The position numbers and the translations under genes are program-made. This document shows, one piece after another, positions 8,887 through 15,880 of a DNA stretch of 64,000 nt (the first letter of the stretch is position 1; each line of letters begins with the position of its first letter). Below the pieces are notes generated by a model. It was not told the origin of the DNA and did not search any database. It was given only the letters and a program-made list of their open reading frames with translations. The stretch is from assembly GCA_947500775.1 (NCBI GenBank), contig CANMTD010000003.1, forward strand, positions 310,001 to 374,000, given 5' to 3'. The DNA comes from an uncultured Paracoccaceae bacterium (GTDB taxonomy: Bacteria; Pseudomonadota; Alphaproteobacteria; Rhodobacterales; Rhodobacteraceae).

Positions 8887-10158
8887 TTATCCCAAGCTTA
8901 CGTTGTCGATGCCGACAATCTTGTCATAGACCCAATACAGGATCAGCACGGCGGCCAGCAGGATCGTGCCCAATGCCGCCCCCAGACCCCAGTTGCCCGA
9001 CCGCGAAATGTGATAGGCGATCCGGTTGGAAATGAACGTACCGTCAGTGCCGCCCACCAGTTCGGGGGTGATGTAATAGCCAATGGCCAGAATGAAGACC
9101 AGGATACAGCCCGCACCGATCCCCGGCACCGATTGCGGGAAATAGACCCGCCAGAACGCGGTCCAGTTCGTGGCCCCCAGCGATTTCGCGGCCCGGACAT
9201 AGGTCGGCGGGATCGTCTTCATCACCGAATACAGCGGCAGGATCATGAACGGCAGCAGGATGTGGGTCATCGCCACGATCGTGCCGAACTGGTTGTTGAT
9301 CATCACCAGCCGGTCGTTGTCGGCCACCAGCCCGATCCAGACCAGAATGTCATTGATCACACCTTGCTGTTGCAACAGCACCTTCCACGCCGATGTCCGC
9401 ACCAGAAGCGAGGTCCAGAACGGCAGCAGCACAAGGATCATCAACAGGTTCGAGGTACGCAGCGGCAGGTTGGCCAGCAGGAACGCGATCGGATAGCCCA
9501 GCAACACGCAACTGCCCATGATCGCAAGGCTCATGAAAATCGTGCGTTTGAACAACAGGTTATAGATCGCCAGATTCTCGTCGACCGGGCGGATGCCGTC
9601 CGGCCCCAGCTCCATGTCGACCGAATTCAGGAAATACCCCGAGGTATATTTGGACGAATAGGTCTGGATGATCTGCCACAGTTCGACATCGGCCCAATCC
9701 TCATCAACATCCAGAAATTTTTCCTTGAAAGGCGCATCGGCGGCCAGATCCCATTTCTTGACCTGTCGCCCGGATTTGCGAAACAGCGAAGACACGCCGG
9801 TTTTCTGATAGTTCAGCCGGATGCCAACCTTGGTATGTTCCTTGGCGGCCACGGCGACCTGCAGGTCGGCGGCCAGCGCGGCATAGACCGCTTCGGGCGG
9901 GGCCTCGCCGGTTTTGGCGTCCCAGTCTTTCAGCGCGACCACGGTCTTGGGCAGGGTTTCCGATACGATCTGGTTTTCAACCGACCGGAACAGCATATCG
10001 GCAATCGGAGCGATGAATGTCAGCAGCACAAAGATCAGCAATGGCGCGATCAGGGCCAGCGCACGCATTTTCTGGGCCCGAAGCGCCCGGGCCAGACTGC
10101 GTTTAAGGGGCGTGCCGTCGGCCGCCAGAACCGGGCCCGTGTCAGTTGCGTCGCTCAT
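8887..10158 (-). CDS. Polyamine-type ABC transporter permease with long periplasmic insert (PotB-like)
   Basis: Partner permease of the same importer. Seen: first helix about residues 33-58, then roughly 145 hydrophilic residues, then five more helices from about 206 onward, with the EAA loop YVRAAKSLGATNWTAFWRV. PotB proteins are usually near 280-300 residues; this one has 423 because of the loop between helices 1 and 2, which should lie in the periplasm. Related long-loop permeases exist in alphaproteobacterial polyamine/opine-type systems. It follows the binding-protein gene after an intercistronic hairpin. Confidence 0.87.
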   Translation of the reverse strand: MSDATDTGPVLAADGTPLKRSLARALRAQKMRALALIAPLLIFVLLTFIAPIADMLFRSVENQIVSETLPKTVVALKDWDAKTGEAPPEAVYAALAADLQVAVAAKEHTKVGIRLNYQKTGVSSLFRKSGRQVKKWDLAADAPFKEKFLDVDEDWADVELWQIIQTYSSKYTSGYFLNSVDMELGPDGIRPVDENLAIYNLLFKRTIFMSLAIMGSCVLLGYPIAFLLANLPLRTSNLLMILVLLPFWTSLLVRTSAWKVLLQQQGVINDILVWIGLVADNDRLVMINNQFGTIVAMTHILLPFMILPLYSVMKTIPPTYVRAAKSLGATNWTAFWRVYFPQSVPGIGAGCILVFILAIGYYITPELVGGTDGTFISNRIAYHISRSGNWGLGAALGTILLAAVLILYWVYDKIVGIDNVSLG

Positions 10159-10188
10159 GCTTGTCCCTGTCGTTTTTATGTGTTGGAT

Positions 10189-10209
10189 GAGGGGCCGGTT
10201 CGGCCCCTC
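10189..10209 (-). other. Intercistronic hairpin after the binding-protein gene
   Basis: Perfect inverted repeat GAGGGGCCG / CGGCCCCTC with a 3-base loop, in the 73-base gap between the binding-protein stop and the downstream permease. No U-run follows it on the reverse strand. In ABC operons such hairpins often protect the binding-protein mRNA 3' end or reduce read-through, giving excess binding protein. That role is inferred. Confidence 0.7.
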
Positions 10210-10231
10210 CCCTTATCTTGTCAGCGGTCGC

Positions 10232-11344
10232 TTATTGCGCCAGCCACGCCTGGAATTTTGCGTCCAGATCGTCGCGGTAATCCGCCCACCATTCGTAGTT
10301 GTACAGGAAGGTGTTGGTGGCGTTTGCCGGGTCGGTCGGCATATGCGGCGCCATGTCGATCCCCAGTGTGGCGTGCTGCGCCACCAGCGGGGCGGAAGAC
10401 GCCCGTGCCGGACCATAGGAGATATACTTGGACTGATCGGCCAGACGCTGTGTGTCGGTCGCGAATTTCACGAAATCCTTGACGCGGTTCAGGCGTTCTT
10501 CGGGCAGACCGGCGGGAATGATCCAACCGTCCAGGTCAAACACCTGAGCGTCCCACAGCATGTCAACCGGCTGATCCTGCTCAACAATCAGGCTGAACAG
10601 ACGACCGTTATAGGTGGTGCCCATGACAACTTCGCCATCGGCCAGCAACTGCGGGGTGTCCGCACCGGCGGACCACCAGATCACGTCGTCCTTGATGGTG
10701 TCCAGCTTGGCAAAGGCCTGTGCCTGACCTTCTTCGGTCTCCAGCACGTCATAGACGTCATCCTTGGCCACGCCGTCACACAGCAGCGCCCATTCCATGT
10801 TGTTGATCGGGCGCTTTTCCAGCGACCGCTTGCCGGGATAGGCTTCGGTGTCGAAGAAGGCGCAGATCGAGGTCGGCGGTGTGTCACCCACCAGATCCGT
10901 GCGATATCCGGCCGTGGTCGAATAAACGATCTGCGGGATAAAGCAGTCCGACACCAGCAGGTCGCCGAAATCTTCCGAGGCAGGCGTGCCATCGGGGGCC
11001 GCGGCCAGCAGCTCGTCGGCGTCGATTTCCATCGCCAGACCTTCGTCGCACAGGCGAATGGCGTCCGAGGCCACGACGTCGACCAGATCCCAGGTCACGT
11101 TACCGGCTTCGTTCATCGCGCGCAGTTTGGCGACCGCCTCGGCCGAGCTTTCGTCCCAGACGACCTCAAGACCTTCGTGCATGGCTTTGTAAGGATCGGA
11201 ATAGGCGTTGGTCTGGCTGGCCTGATAGGCCCCGCCCCAGGACACCAGCGTCATGCTATCCGCCATCGGCGCGTGGCCATCCGCAAATGCCACAGCCGCA
11301 CCGGCGATAGCACCGGATGTCAGCAGGATTGTCTTCAGTTTCAT
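10232..11344 (-). CDS. Polyamine-type ABC transporter, periplasmic binding protein (PotD-like)
   Basis: Extracytoplasmic solute receptor of the PotD / SBP_bac_8 type. The ATG at 11344 follows an AAGGAG and gives a signal peptide ending near AVAFA; the reading frame extends 19 codons upstream but without such support. Mature start reads MTLVSWGGAYQ, typical of the spermidine/putrescine group, followed by two alpha/beta lobes. At 370 residues the length is normal. Its operon partners are the ATPase upstream and two permeases downstream. Ligand specificity is not resolved. Confidence 0.9.
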   Translation of the reverse strand: MKLKTILLTSGAIAGAAVAFADGHAPMADSMTLVSWGGAYQASQTNAYSDPYKAMHEGLEVVWDESSAEAVAKLRAMNEAGNVTWDLVDVVASDAIRLCDEGLAMEIDADELLAAAPDGTPASEDFGDLLVSDCFIPQIVYSTTAGYRTDLVGDTPPTSICAFFDTEAYPGKRSLEKRPINNMEWALLCDGVAKDDVYDVLETEEGQAQAFAKLDTIKDDVIWWSAGADTPQLLADGEVVMGTTYNGRLFSLIVEQDQPVDMLWDAQVFDLDGWIIPAGLPEERLNRVKDFVKFATDTQRLADQSKYISYGPARASSAPLVAQHATLGIDMAPHMPTDPANATNTFLYNYEWWADYRDDLDAKFQAWLAQ

Positions 11345-11423
11345 TCGATTAGTCTCCTTGTTAAGTACCCGTTTTGCATGATCCCCATGACATGCGGGCA
11401 ATGTCGGGGGTTCCCTCGTACGC

Positions 11424-12521
11424 TTATGCGTCCAGCGCGCGGCAGTCTTCCGCCAGCCAGCCGATTTCGATCATTTCGCCCGGTTTCAGGCGCCGTTGAT
11501 CCGGCGCGTTCCGGGTCTTGATGATGAACTCATCATTGCCTGCCACTTTCAGACGGGTCCGGAAAATATCACCCATATAGATGAATTCCATGACCTCGGC
11601 CTGCAGGGTGTGGGCATCGGCGTGCAGCCGGTCCTTGTTGTATTCCACCCGTTCCGGGCGGATCGAAACCTTGGTGCGTTCGCCAGCCTTGGTCACATTG
11701 ACGGGCTTGGCATCGATCAGCCCACCACCGTCCAGATTGACCAGCGCGACGCCATCCTTGATCTCTTCGACAACGCCTTCCAGCGTGTTGTTTTCGCCGA
11801 TGAACTGGGCGACGAAGCTGTTTTTCGGCGCCTCATACAGCTCATCCGGCGGGGCCAGTTGCTGAATGCGGCCATCCTCGAACACCGCCACCCGGTCCGA
11901 CATGGTCAGCGCCTCGGTCTGGTCGTGGGTCACATAGACCACGGTGATGCCCAGATTGTCGGCGATATGCTTGATTTCGAACTGCATCTTTTCGCGCAGC
12001 TGTTTGTCCAGCGCGCCCAGCGGTTCGTCCATCAGCACCAGTTCGGGTTCGAACACCAGCGCCCGGGCCAGCGCGACCCGCTGTTGTTGCCCGCCCGACA
12101 GTTGCGCCGGTCGGCGACCACCGAAATCGCCCATCTCGACCATCTCCAGCGCACGCCGGACCTTGGCCTCGCGGTCGTCCTTGCCCATCTTGCGCACTTC
12201 CAAGGGGAAGGCCAGATTTTCGGCAATCGTCATATGCGGGAACAGGGCATAGTTCTGGAACACCATGCCGATGCCGCGCTTATGAGGGGGGATGTTGTTG
12301 ATCGGCTGACCATCCAGCAGGATATCGCCGTGGGTGGCCGTCTCGAACCCGGCCAGCATCATAAGGCAGGTGGTTTTGCCTGATCCCGACGGCCCGAGCA
12401 TCGTCAGAAACTCGCCTTTGCCGATTGAGAGGTTAAGGTCTTTTACGACAAGCACTTCGCCATCGTAGCTTTTTTGTACGCGGTCAAATACCACGAATCC
12501 GTCGTCGGACGCAGCGGTCAA
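11424..12521 (-). CDS. Polyamine-type ABC transporter ATP-binding protein (PotA-like)
   Basis: Cytoplasmic ATPase of the importer, 365 residues. Seen: Walker A GPSGSGKTT, Q-loop VFQNYALFPH, signature LSGGQQQR, Walker B LVLMDEP, H-loop THDQ, and a C-terminal TOBE domain (about 270-360). The start is set at a TTG (12521) because GGGGAG lies 5 bases upstream; the reading frame extends to an ATG at 12587, but that extension has no ribosome site and no family similarity. It is the first gene of the operon, about 80 bases before the binding-protein gene. Confidence 0.92.
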   Translation of the reverse strand: MTAASDDGFVVFDRVQKSYDGEVLVVKDLNLSIGKGEFLTMLGPSGSGKTTCLMMLAGFETATHGDILLDGQPINNIPPHKRGIGMVFQNYALFPHMTIAENLAFPLEVRKMGKDDREAKVRRALEMVEMGDFGGRRPAQLSGGQQQRVALARALVFEPELVLMDEPLGALDKQLREKMQFEIKHIADNLGITVVYVTHDQTEALTMSDRVAVFEDGRIQQLAPPDELYEAPKNSFVAQFIGENNTLEGVVEEIKDGVALVNLDGGGLIDAKPVNVTKAGERTKVSIRPERVEYNKDRLHADAHTLQAEVMEFIYMGDIFRTRLKVAGNDEFIIKTRNAPDQRRLKPGEMIEIGWLAEDCRALDA

Positions 12522-12766
12522 AATAACTCCCCTGTCTTCTTTTGGCGCAGTGTTTGCGCTCTTTGTCGGGTGCAGCACCCGAGTCACGGAACGTTAACAT
12601 CCCTGTTCTTAGGTGCAACGATGAATGTTTCCATAGATCGTCAAGGTTCAAAAACGACACTTGGTGTTCCTATTGCGCAACCTGCGTACGTTTTCAAACG
12701 GGACCGCCCAAAATAAAGGCCAAACAATTCCCCCCGGGGTCCTGCGTGTCAGATTTGTTGAATGGG

Positions 12767-12852
12767 TGGTGCGGGCGGTGGGACTCGAACCCACACGGGC
12801 ATACGCCCTTCAGATTTTAAGTCTGATATGTCTACCATTCCATCACGCCCGC
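12767..12852 (-). tRNA. tRNA-Leu (anticodon UAA)
   Basis: On the reverse strand the acceptor GCGGGCG (12852-12846) pairs with CGCCCGC (12777-12771), followed by discriminator A and encoded CCA (12769-12767). The T-arm GGTTCGAGTCC is present with a long variable arm. The anticodon loop CTTAAAA gives UAA. Length 86 bases. Confidence 0.97.
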
Positions 12853-12951
12853 GCACCGATGGGCGACCGTCCTGATCGGATGATGCCGCCCATTGATTGG
12901 GACATTTCTTAGGTCTTTAATATCGCTGGCACAAGGCGTTACCGCATCCGC

Positions 12952-13599
12952 TCAGGACCGGGGTGTGACATAGTTGGCGACGATATCGGCCACCCGTTCG
13001 GACGACAGGATCGGCGGGATCAGGGTCAGCACCTTGCCCTGACCGTCCAGCAGATAGATGTGGCTGCCATGGGCATAGACCGCACCGTATTCCGGATCGT
13101 CGAAGACCTTTTTGCTTTCGACCGAAAACAGCCCATAAACATGATCCAGCGCCGCCGCGTCGCCGGTCAGACCGACAAAATCAGGGTGCAGCTTTTTCAG
13201 CGCAGGCCCCATGTTTTCAACGGTATCGCGCGCGGGATCGACGGTGATCATCACCGGGCGCACGGCGATGTTCTGTTTGGCCAGCGTATCGGCCACCTGC
13301 CCCATCAGCGGCATGGCGACGGCGCAGATGCTGGGGCAATTGGCATAGCCGAAGAACAGCAATTGCAACTGCCCGTCGGGATCAGCCTCGGTCCGGGGGG
13401 TGCCGGTGTGGTCGATCAGTTCGAACGCCCCGCCCAGATCGAAGGGCAGCGCGGTGGGTGCCGCCAGTGGCGGCAAAGGGGCGGTTTCGGCGGCGTGGCG
13501 CGCGGCCTCGTCCTGTGATTTATGCACCACGCCGTCATGGGCCACGGCCACCTGCGCCACGGCAGACAGCAGCAGCGCGCTCAGCAGGGAATACCTCAC
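12952..13599 (-). CDS. SCO/SenC-family copper and thiol protein
   Basis: Exported thioredoxin-fold protein of the SCO family, which delivers copper to the CuA site of cytochrome oxidase or acts as a thiol reductant. The GTG at 13599 overlaps the upstream stop in GTGA, giving a 215-residue protein with a signal sequence ending about AVA (residue 20). Copper/thiol residues are visible: Cys88 and Cys92 in CPSIC, and His177 in the AHGSHIYL motif. It is the last gene of a three-gene operon behind two exported Cys-rich proteins, and no oxidase genes are in the window, so the target is unknown. Confidence 0.9.
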   Translation of the reverse strand: MRYSLLSALLLSAVAQVAVAHDGVVHKSQDEAARHAAETAPLPPLAAPTALPFDLGGAFELIDHTGTPRTEADPDGQLQLLFFGYANCPSICAVAMPLMGQVADTLAKQNIAVRPVMITVDPARDTVENMGPALKKLHPDFVGLTGDAAALDHVYGLFSVESKKVFDDPEYGAVYAHGSHIYLLDGQGKVLTLIPPILSSERVADIVANYVTPRS

Positions 13600-14162
13600 T
13601 CGAACAACTCCTTGATAAAGGGTTCGTCGACCTCGGTGCCCAGCCCCAGATATCCTTCGCGCGCGATCTCGGCCTTGACGCGGGGGTCGCGGCGGAACCA
13701 CGGGCCCTTGCCCTTCGCCTCGGGGTGGGCCTTGGCCCATTCCTTGGTCCAGCGATTGGCCTTGATCCAGTCGGCATCGCCCTTGGCGCGGATTTTCTGC
13801 ACCAGATAGATGTTCTTGGCGCCCAGATCGGGATCGTCGATCATCAGCCCGTCCACCTCGACCGCCTGCCCGCAGAACGGCAACAGTTCGACCGTCGCGC
13901 CGGTAAAGGCAGGGATCGAGTTTTTATTGGGATAAACCAACACGTTATCGGCTGCGCGCAGCAGGCCAAGCTGTCGCCGCCCGTCGCCGCAATTGTCCGG
14001 GCAATCGCCGCTGAGCAGGCACAGCATATCGACGACCTGCGCTTCGAACCGGGCCGGTTGTTCGGCGTAAAGGTTCCAGGATTTCGCCTCGGACCCCTGG
14101 GAGAAATCCTGGGCTCCGGCGGGGGCGGCCAACAGGCACACCATCGCAATCACACGTTTCAT
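13596..14162 (-). CDS. Exported cysteine-containing protein of unknown function
   Basis: I do not recognise a named family. The 188-residue product has a signal peptide (MKRVIAMVCLLAAPAGA, cleaved about residue 17), then a cluster VVDMLCLLSGDCPDNCG with three cysteines, a fourth in LLPFCGQ, and a basic Trp-rich C-terminus. The cysteine block resembles the neighbouring upstream protein (an acidic-hydrophobic D-x-x-C-x-x-SG pattern, then spaced cysteines, then a GLL segment), suggesting two diverged copies of one fold. The start at 14162 follows GAGG. It overlaps the SCO gene by 4 bases, so a role in metal or thiol chemistry with SCO is plausible. Confidence 0.75.
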   Translation of the reverse strand: MKRVIAMVCLLAAPAGAQDFSQGSEAKSWNLYAEQPARFEAQVVDMLCLLSGDCPDNCGDGRRQLGLLRAADNVLVYPNKNSIPAFTGATVELLPFCGQAVEVDGLMIDDPDLGAKNIYLVQKIRAKGDADWIKANRWTKEWAKAHPEAKGKGPWFRRDPRVKAEIAREGYLGLGTEVDEPFIKELFE

Positions 14163-14170
14163 GACGGGCC

Positions 14171-14635
14171 TCATTTGTTGGGGTTGGGAATGGCGAAAGA
14201 CGGCACCGGGCCGTAATCGTCGTGGTTCAGGTTGGTGATGTCGTTGTCGGCCACCACTTCGGACACCACCAGATATTTGATGCCGTCGCGTTCATAGACC
14301 ATGCCGTCGGCCGTGATCTCATGGCTGGCAAGATGCAGTTGCGTGTCACCGCTGGCCGAGCCATCGTCGCCCGCGATTTTCAGCACCATGTATACCTCGC
14401 CGTCGTCGCCCAGCAGCCCCACCGGGATACCGCCCGCCGAACACCACAGCGCGCAGGTGTGATGCGCCGATCCGCGCACCGCATCCGGCCCCCCCATGAC
14501 GCCCGAATAATAGCACCAGGTATCGATGATTTCGCCCGTCACCTGAATGCGGGTCCCTTCGGCGGCAAAGCTGCCGCCAGCCGTCAGAACGCCGGCCATC
14601 AGCCCCAGCGCACCACATGATCGTGTCAGAAACAT
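14171..14635 (-). CDS. Exported cysteine/histidine-containing protein of unknown function
   Basis: First gene of the SCO operon, with GGAGGGA upstream of its ATG. The 154-residue product has a signal peptide ending about SFA (residue 24), then TGEIIDTWCYYSGVMGG, then GSAHHTCALWCSAGG. Three cysteines and two adjacent histidines sit in about 40 residues and could bind a metal. The C-terminal half is beta-rich. No family name is recognised with confidence. Its cysteine block parallels that of the next gene 8 bases downstream. Confidence 0.75.
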   Translation of the reverse strand: MFLTRSCGALGLMAGVLTAGGSFAAEGTRIQVTGEIIDTWCYYSGVMGGPDAVRGSAHHTCALWCSAGGIPVGLLGDDGEVYMVLKIAGDDGSASGDTQLHLASHEITADGMVYERDGIKYLVVSEVVADNDITNLNHDDYGPVPSFAIPNPNK

Positions 14636-14728
14636 CGTGCAATCCCTCCAAGAAACATCTGCGGCGCCAGCCTTGCACAGGCCCGCCCGAAGGCAAAAGC
14701 ACGTGCTTTCAAACCATCGTGAACGGGG

Positions 14729-15268
14729 TTACAGATCGGTTCCCGGCTCGATATTCAGCAAATACCGTTCTGGCAGCCACGGGTTCAGGCGCAGCGCCTG
14801 ATCCAGCACCCCGCGCGCGGCCTTGACCCGGCCCAGCCCCATCAGCGACAGCGCCTTGCCCGACAGGGCGGCGATGTGATCGGGGTCCAGATCGATCGCG
14901 CGGTCCAGATCCTCCAGCGCGGTGGCGTAGTCTTCGCGCAGAAAGGCGACAAAGGCGCGCTGGTTATAGCCTTCGGCATAATCGGGGCAATATCCGACCA
15001 GCGCGTCAAAGGCGATGACCGCGCCGTCGAAATCGAAACTGCGCCGCCGTTCCATCCCCTCGTCCAGCAATTCCTGCGCGTGGGCATCCGGTGCCTCGGC
15101 CCAGATTTTCCACAGCTCGTTGGTCAGCGCCTGCGCCGCGCCTTCATCCGGGGCGGTGCGCACAAGGTCCATCAGCGCGCTGCGTTCGGGGGTTTCGGGG
15201 GACACCATCGGGCAGGTGTCGGCAAAGGCGGGGGCCGCAAAAAGGCTTATCAAGACAATCCATTTCAT
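14729..15268 (-). CDS. Exported tetratricopeptide-repeat protein
   Basis: A 179-residue protein with a signal peptide (MKWIVLISLFAAPAFA) and about three TPR-like helical pairs between residues 60 and 165, including AYNQRAF-type and ALEDLDRAIDLDPDHIAAL segments. TPR domains mediate protein contacts, and this one should act in the periplasm. It lies 93 bases upstream of the SCO operon on the same strand, but no shared function can be shown. Confidence 0.82.
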   Translation of the reverse strand: MKWIVLISLFAAPAFADTCPMVSPETPERSALMDLVRTAPDEGAAQALTNELWKIWAEAPDAHAQELLDEGMERRRSFDFDGAVIAFDALVGYCPDYAEGYNQRAFVAFLREDYATALEDLDRAIDLDPDHIAALSGKALSLMGLGRVKAARGVLDQALRLNPWLPERYLLNIEPGTDL

Positions 15269-15311
15269 GCCCCAAAGGGTGCCGCATCAGGAAAATCTGT
15301 CAATTCACATT

Positions 15312-15800
15312 TCAGTAAGCACCCTCTTTCACCGCCTCCATCACCACATAGGTCGAGGTGTTGGCGACATGCGGCAACAGCGACAGTTTATCGGCCAGAA
15401 CCGCGCGATAGCTGGGCATGTCCTGCGTGCGGATTTTCAGCAGGTAATCGTATCCCCCCGCCAGCATGTGGCACTGTTCGATCTCGGGGATTTTGCGCAC
15501 CGCCGCGTTGAACGCCTGCAACGCCGCCTCGCGCGTGTCGCTCAGGCGCACCTCGACAAAGGCGACATGGGCCAGCCCCATGCGCACCGGGTTCAGCAGC
15601 GCGGTATAGCCGGTGATGAACCCGTCAGCCTCCAGCCGCCGCAGCCGCGCTTGCGTGGGGGATTTCGACAGGCCGATGGTCCGCGCCAGTTCGGCCACGG
15701 ACATCCGGCCGTCGGTCGACAGGTTGCGCAGAATCGCGTGATCGAACCGGTCCAGATCGGAAAGCCCGTTTGATCCGTCTTGATCAGGTATTTCAGCCAT
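15312..15800 (-). CDS. putR: Lrp/AsnC-family regulator of proline catabolism
   Basis: A 162-residue Lrp-type regulator: N-terminal helix-turn-helix (about 17-65, including SVAELARTIGLSKSPTQARLRRLE) and a C-terminal ligand-binding RAM domain (VRLSDTREAAL, GGYDYLLKI). It is divergent from putA with an 80-base spacer, the standard arrangement for PutR, which activates putA when proline is present. AAGGCGG lies just upstream of the ATG. The assignment rests on family plus position. Confidence 0.9.
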   Translation of the reverse strand: MAEIPDQDGSNGLSDLDRFDHAILRNLSTDGRMSVAELARTIGLSKSPTQARLRRLEADGFITGYTALLNPVRMGLAHVAFVEVRLSDTREAALQAFNAAVRKIPEIEQCHMLAGGYDYLLKIRTQDMPSYRAVLADKLSLLPHVANTSTYVVMEAVKEGAY

Positions 15801-15824
15801 TATGCCGCCTTTTTTGCCAAACTA

Positions 15825-15839
15825 CGGTCCATCAGACCG
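15825..15839. promoter_or_regulatory. Inverted repeat in putR-putA spacer, candidate PutR site
   Basis: CGGTC and GACCG form a perfect 5-base inverted repeat around CATCA, centred in the divergent spacer. A TATACT at 15852-15857, about 24 bases before the putA start, is a possible -10 box. The location suits binding by PutR, which acts on both genes. The arms are short, so chance is possible. Confidence 0.4.
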
Positions 15840-15880
15840 ATAAATTCCCGGTATACTACCCCAAATTGCGGAGCATCACC

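Noticed and set aside
8413-10482. 689-codon forward open frame across the importer permeases
   Set aside because: It is antisense to two permeases with clear membrane helices and EAA loops; its product is rich in Arg, Gln and His with no domain.
13596-14635. NosL or cytochrome-type labels for the two Cys-rich exported proteins
   Set aside because: No CxxCH haem motif and no NosL-type methionine/cysteine signature is present.
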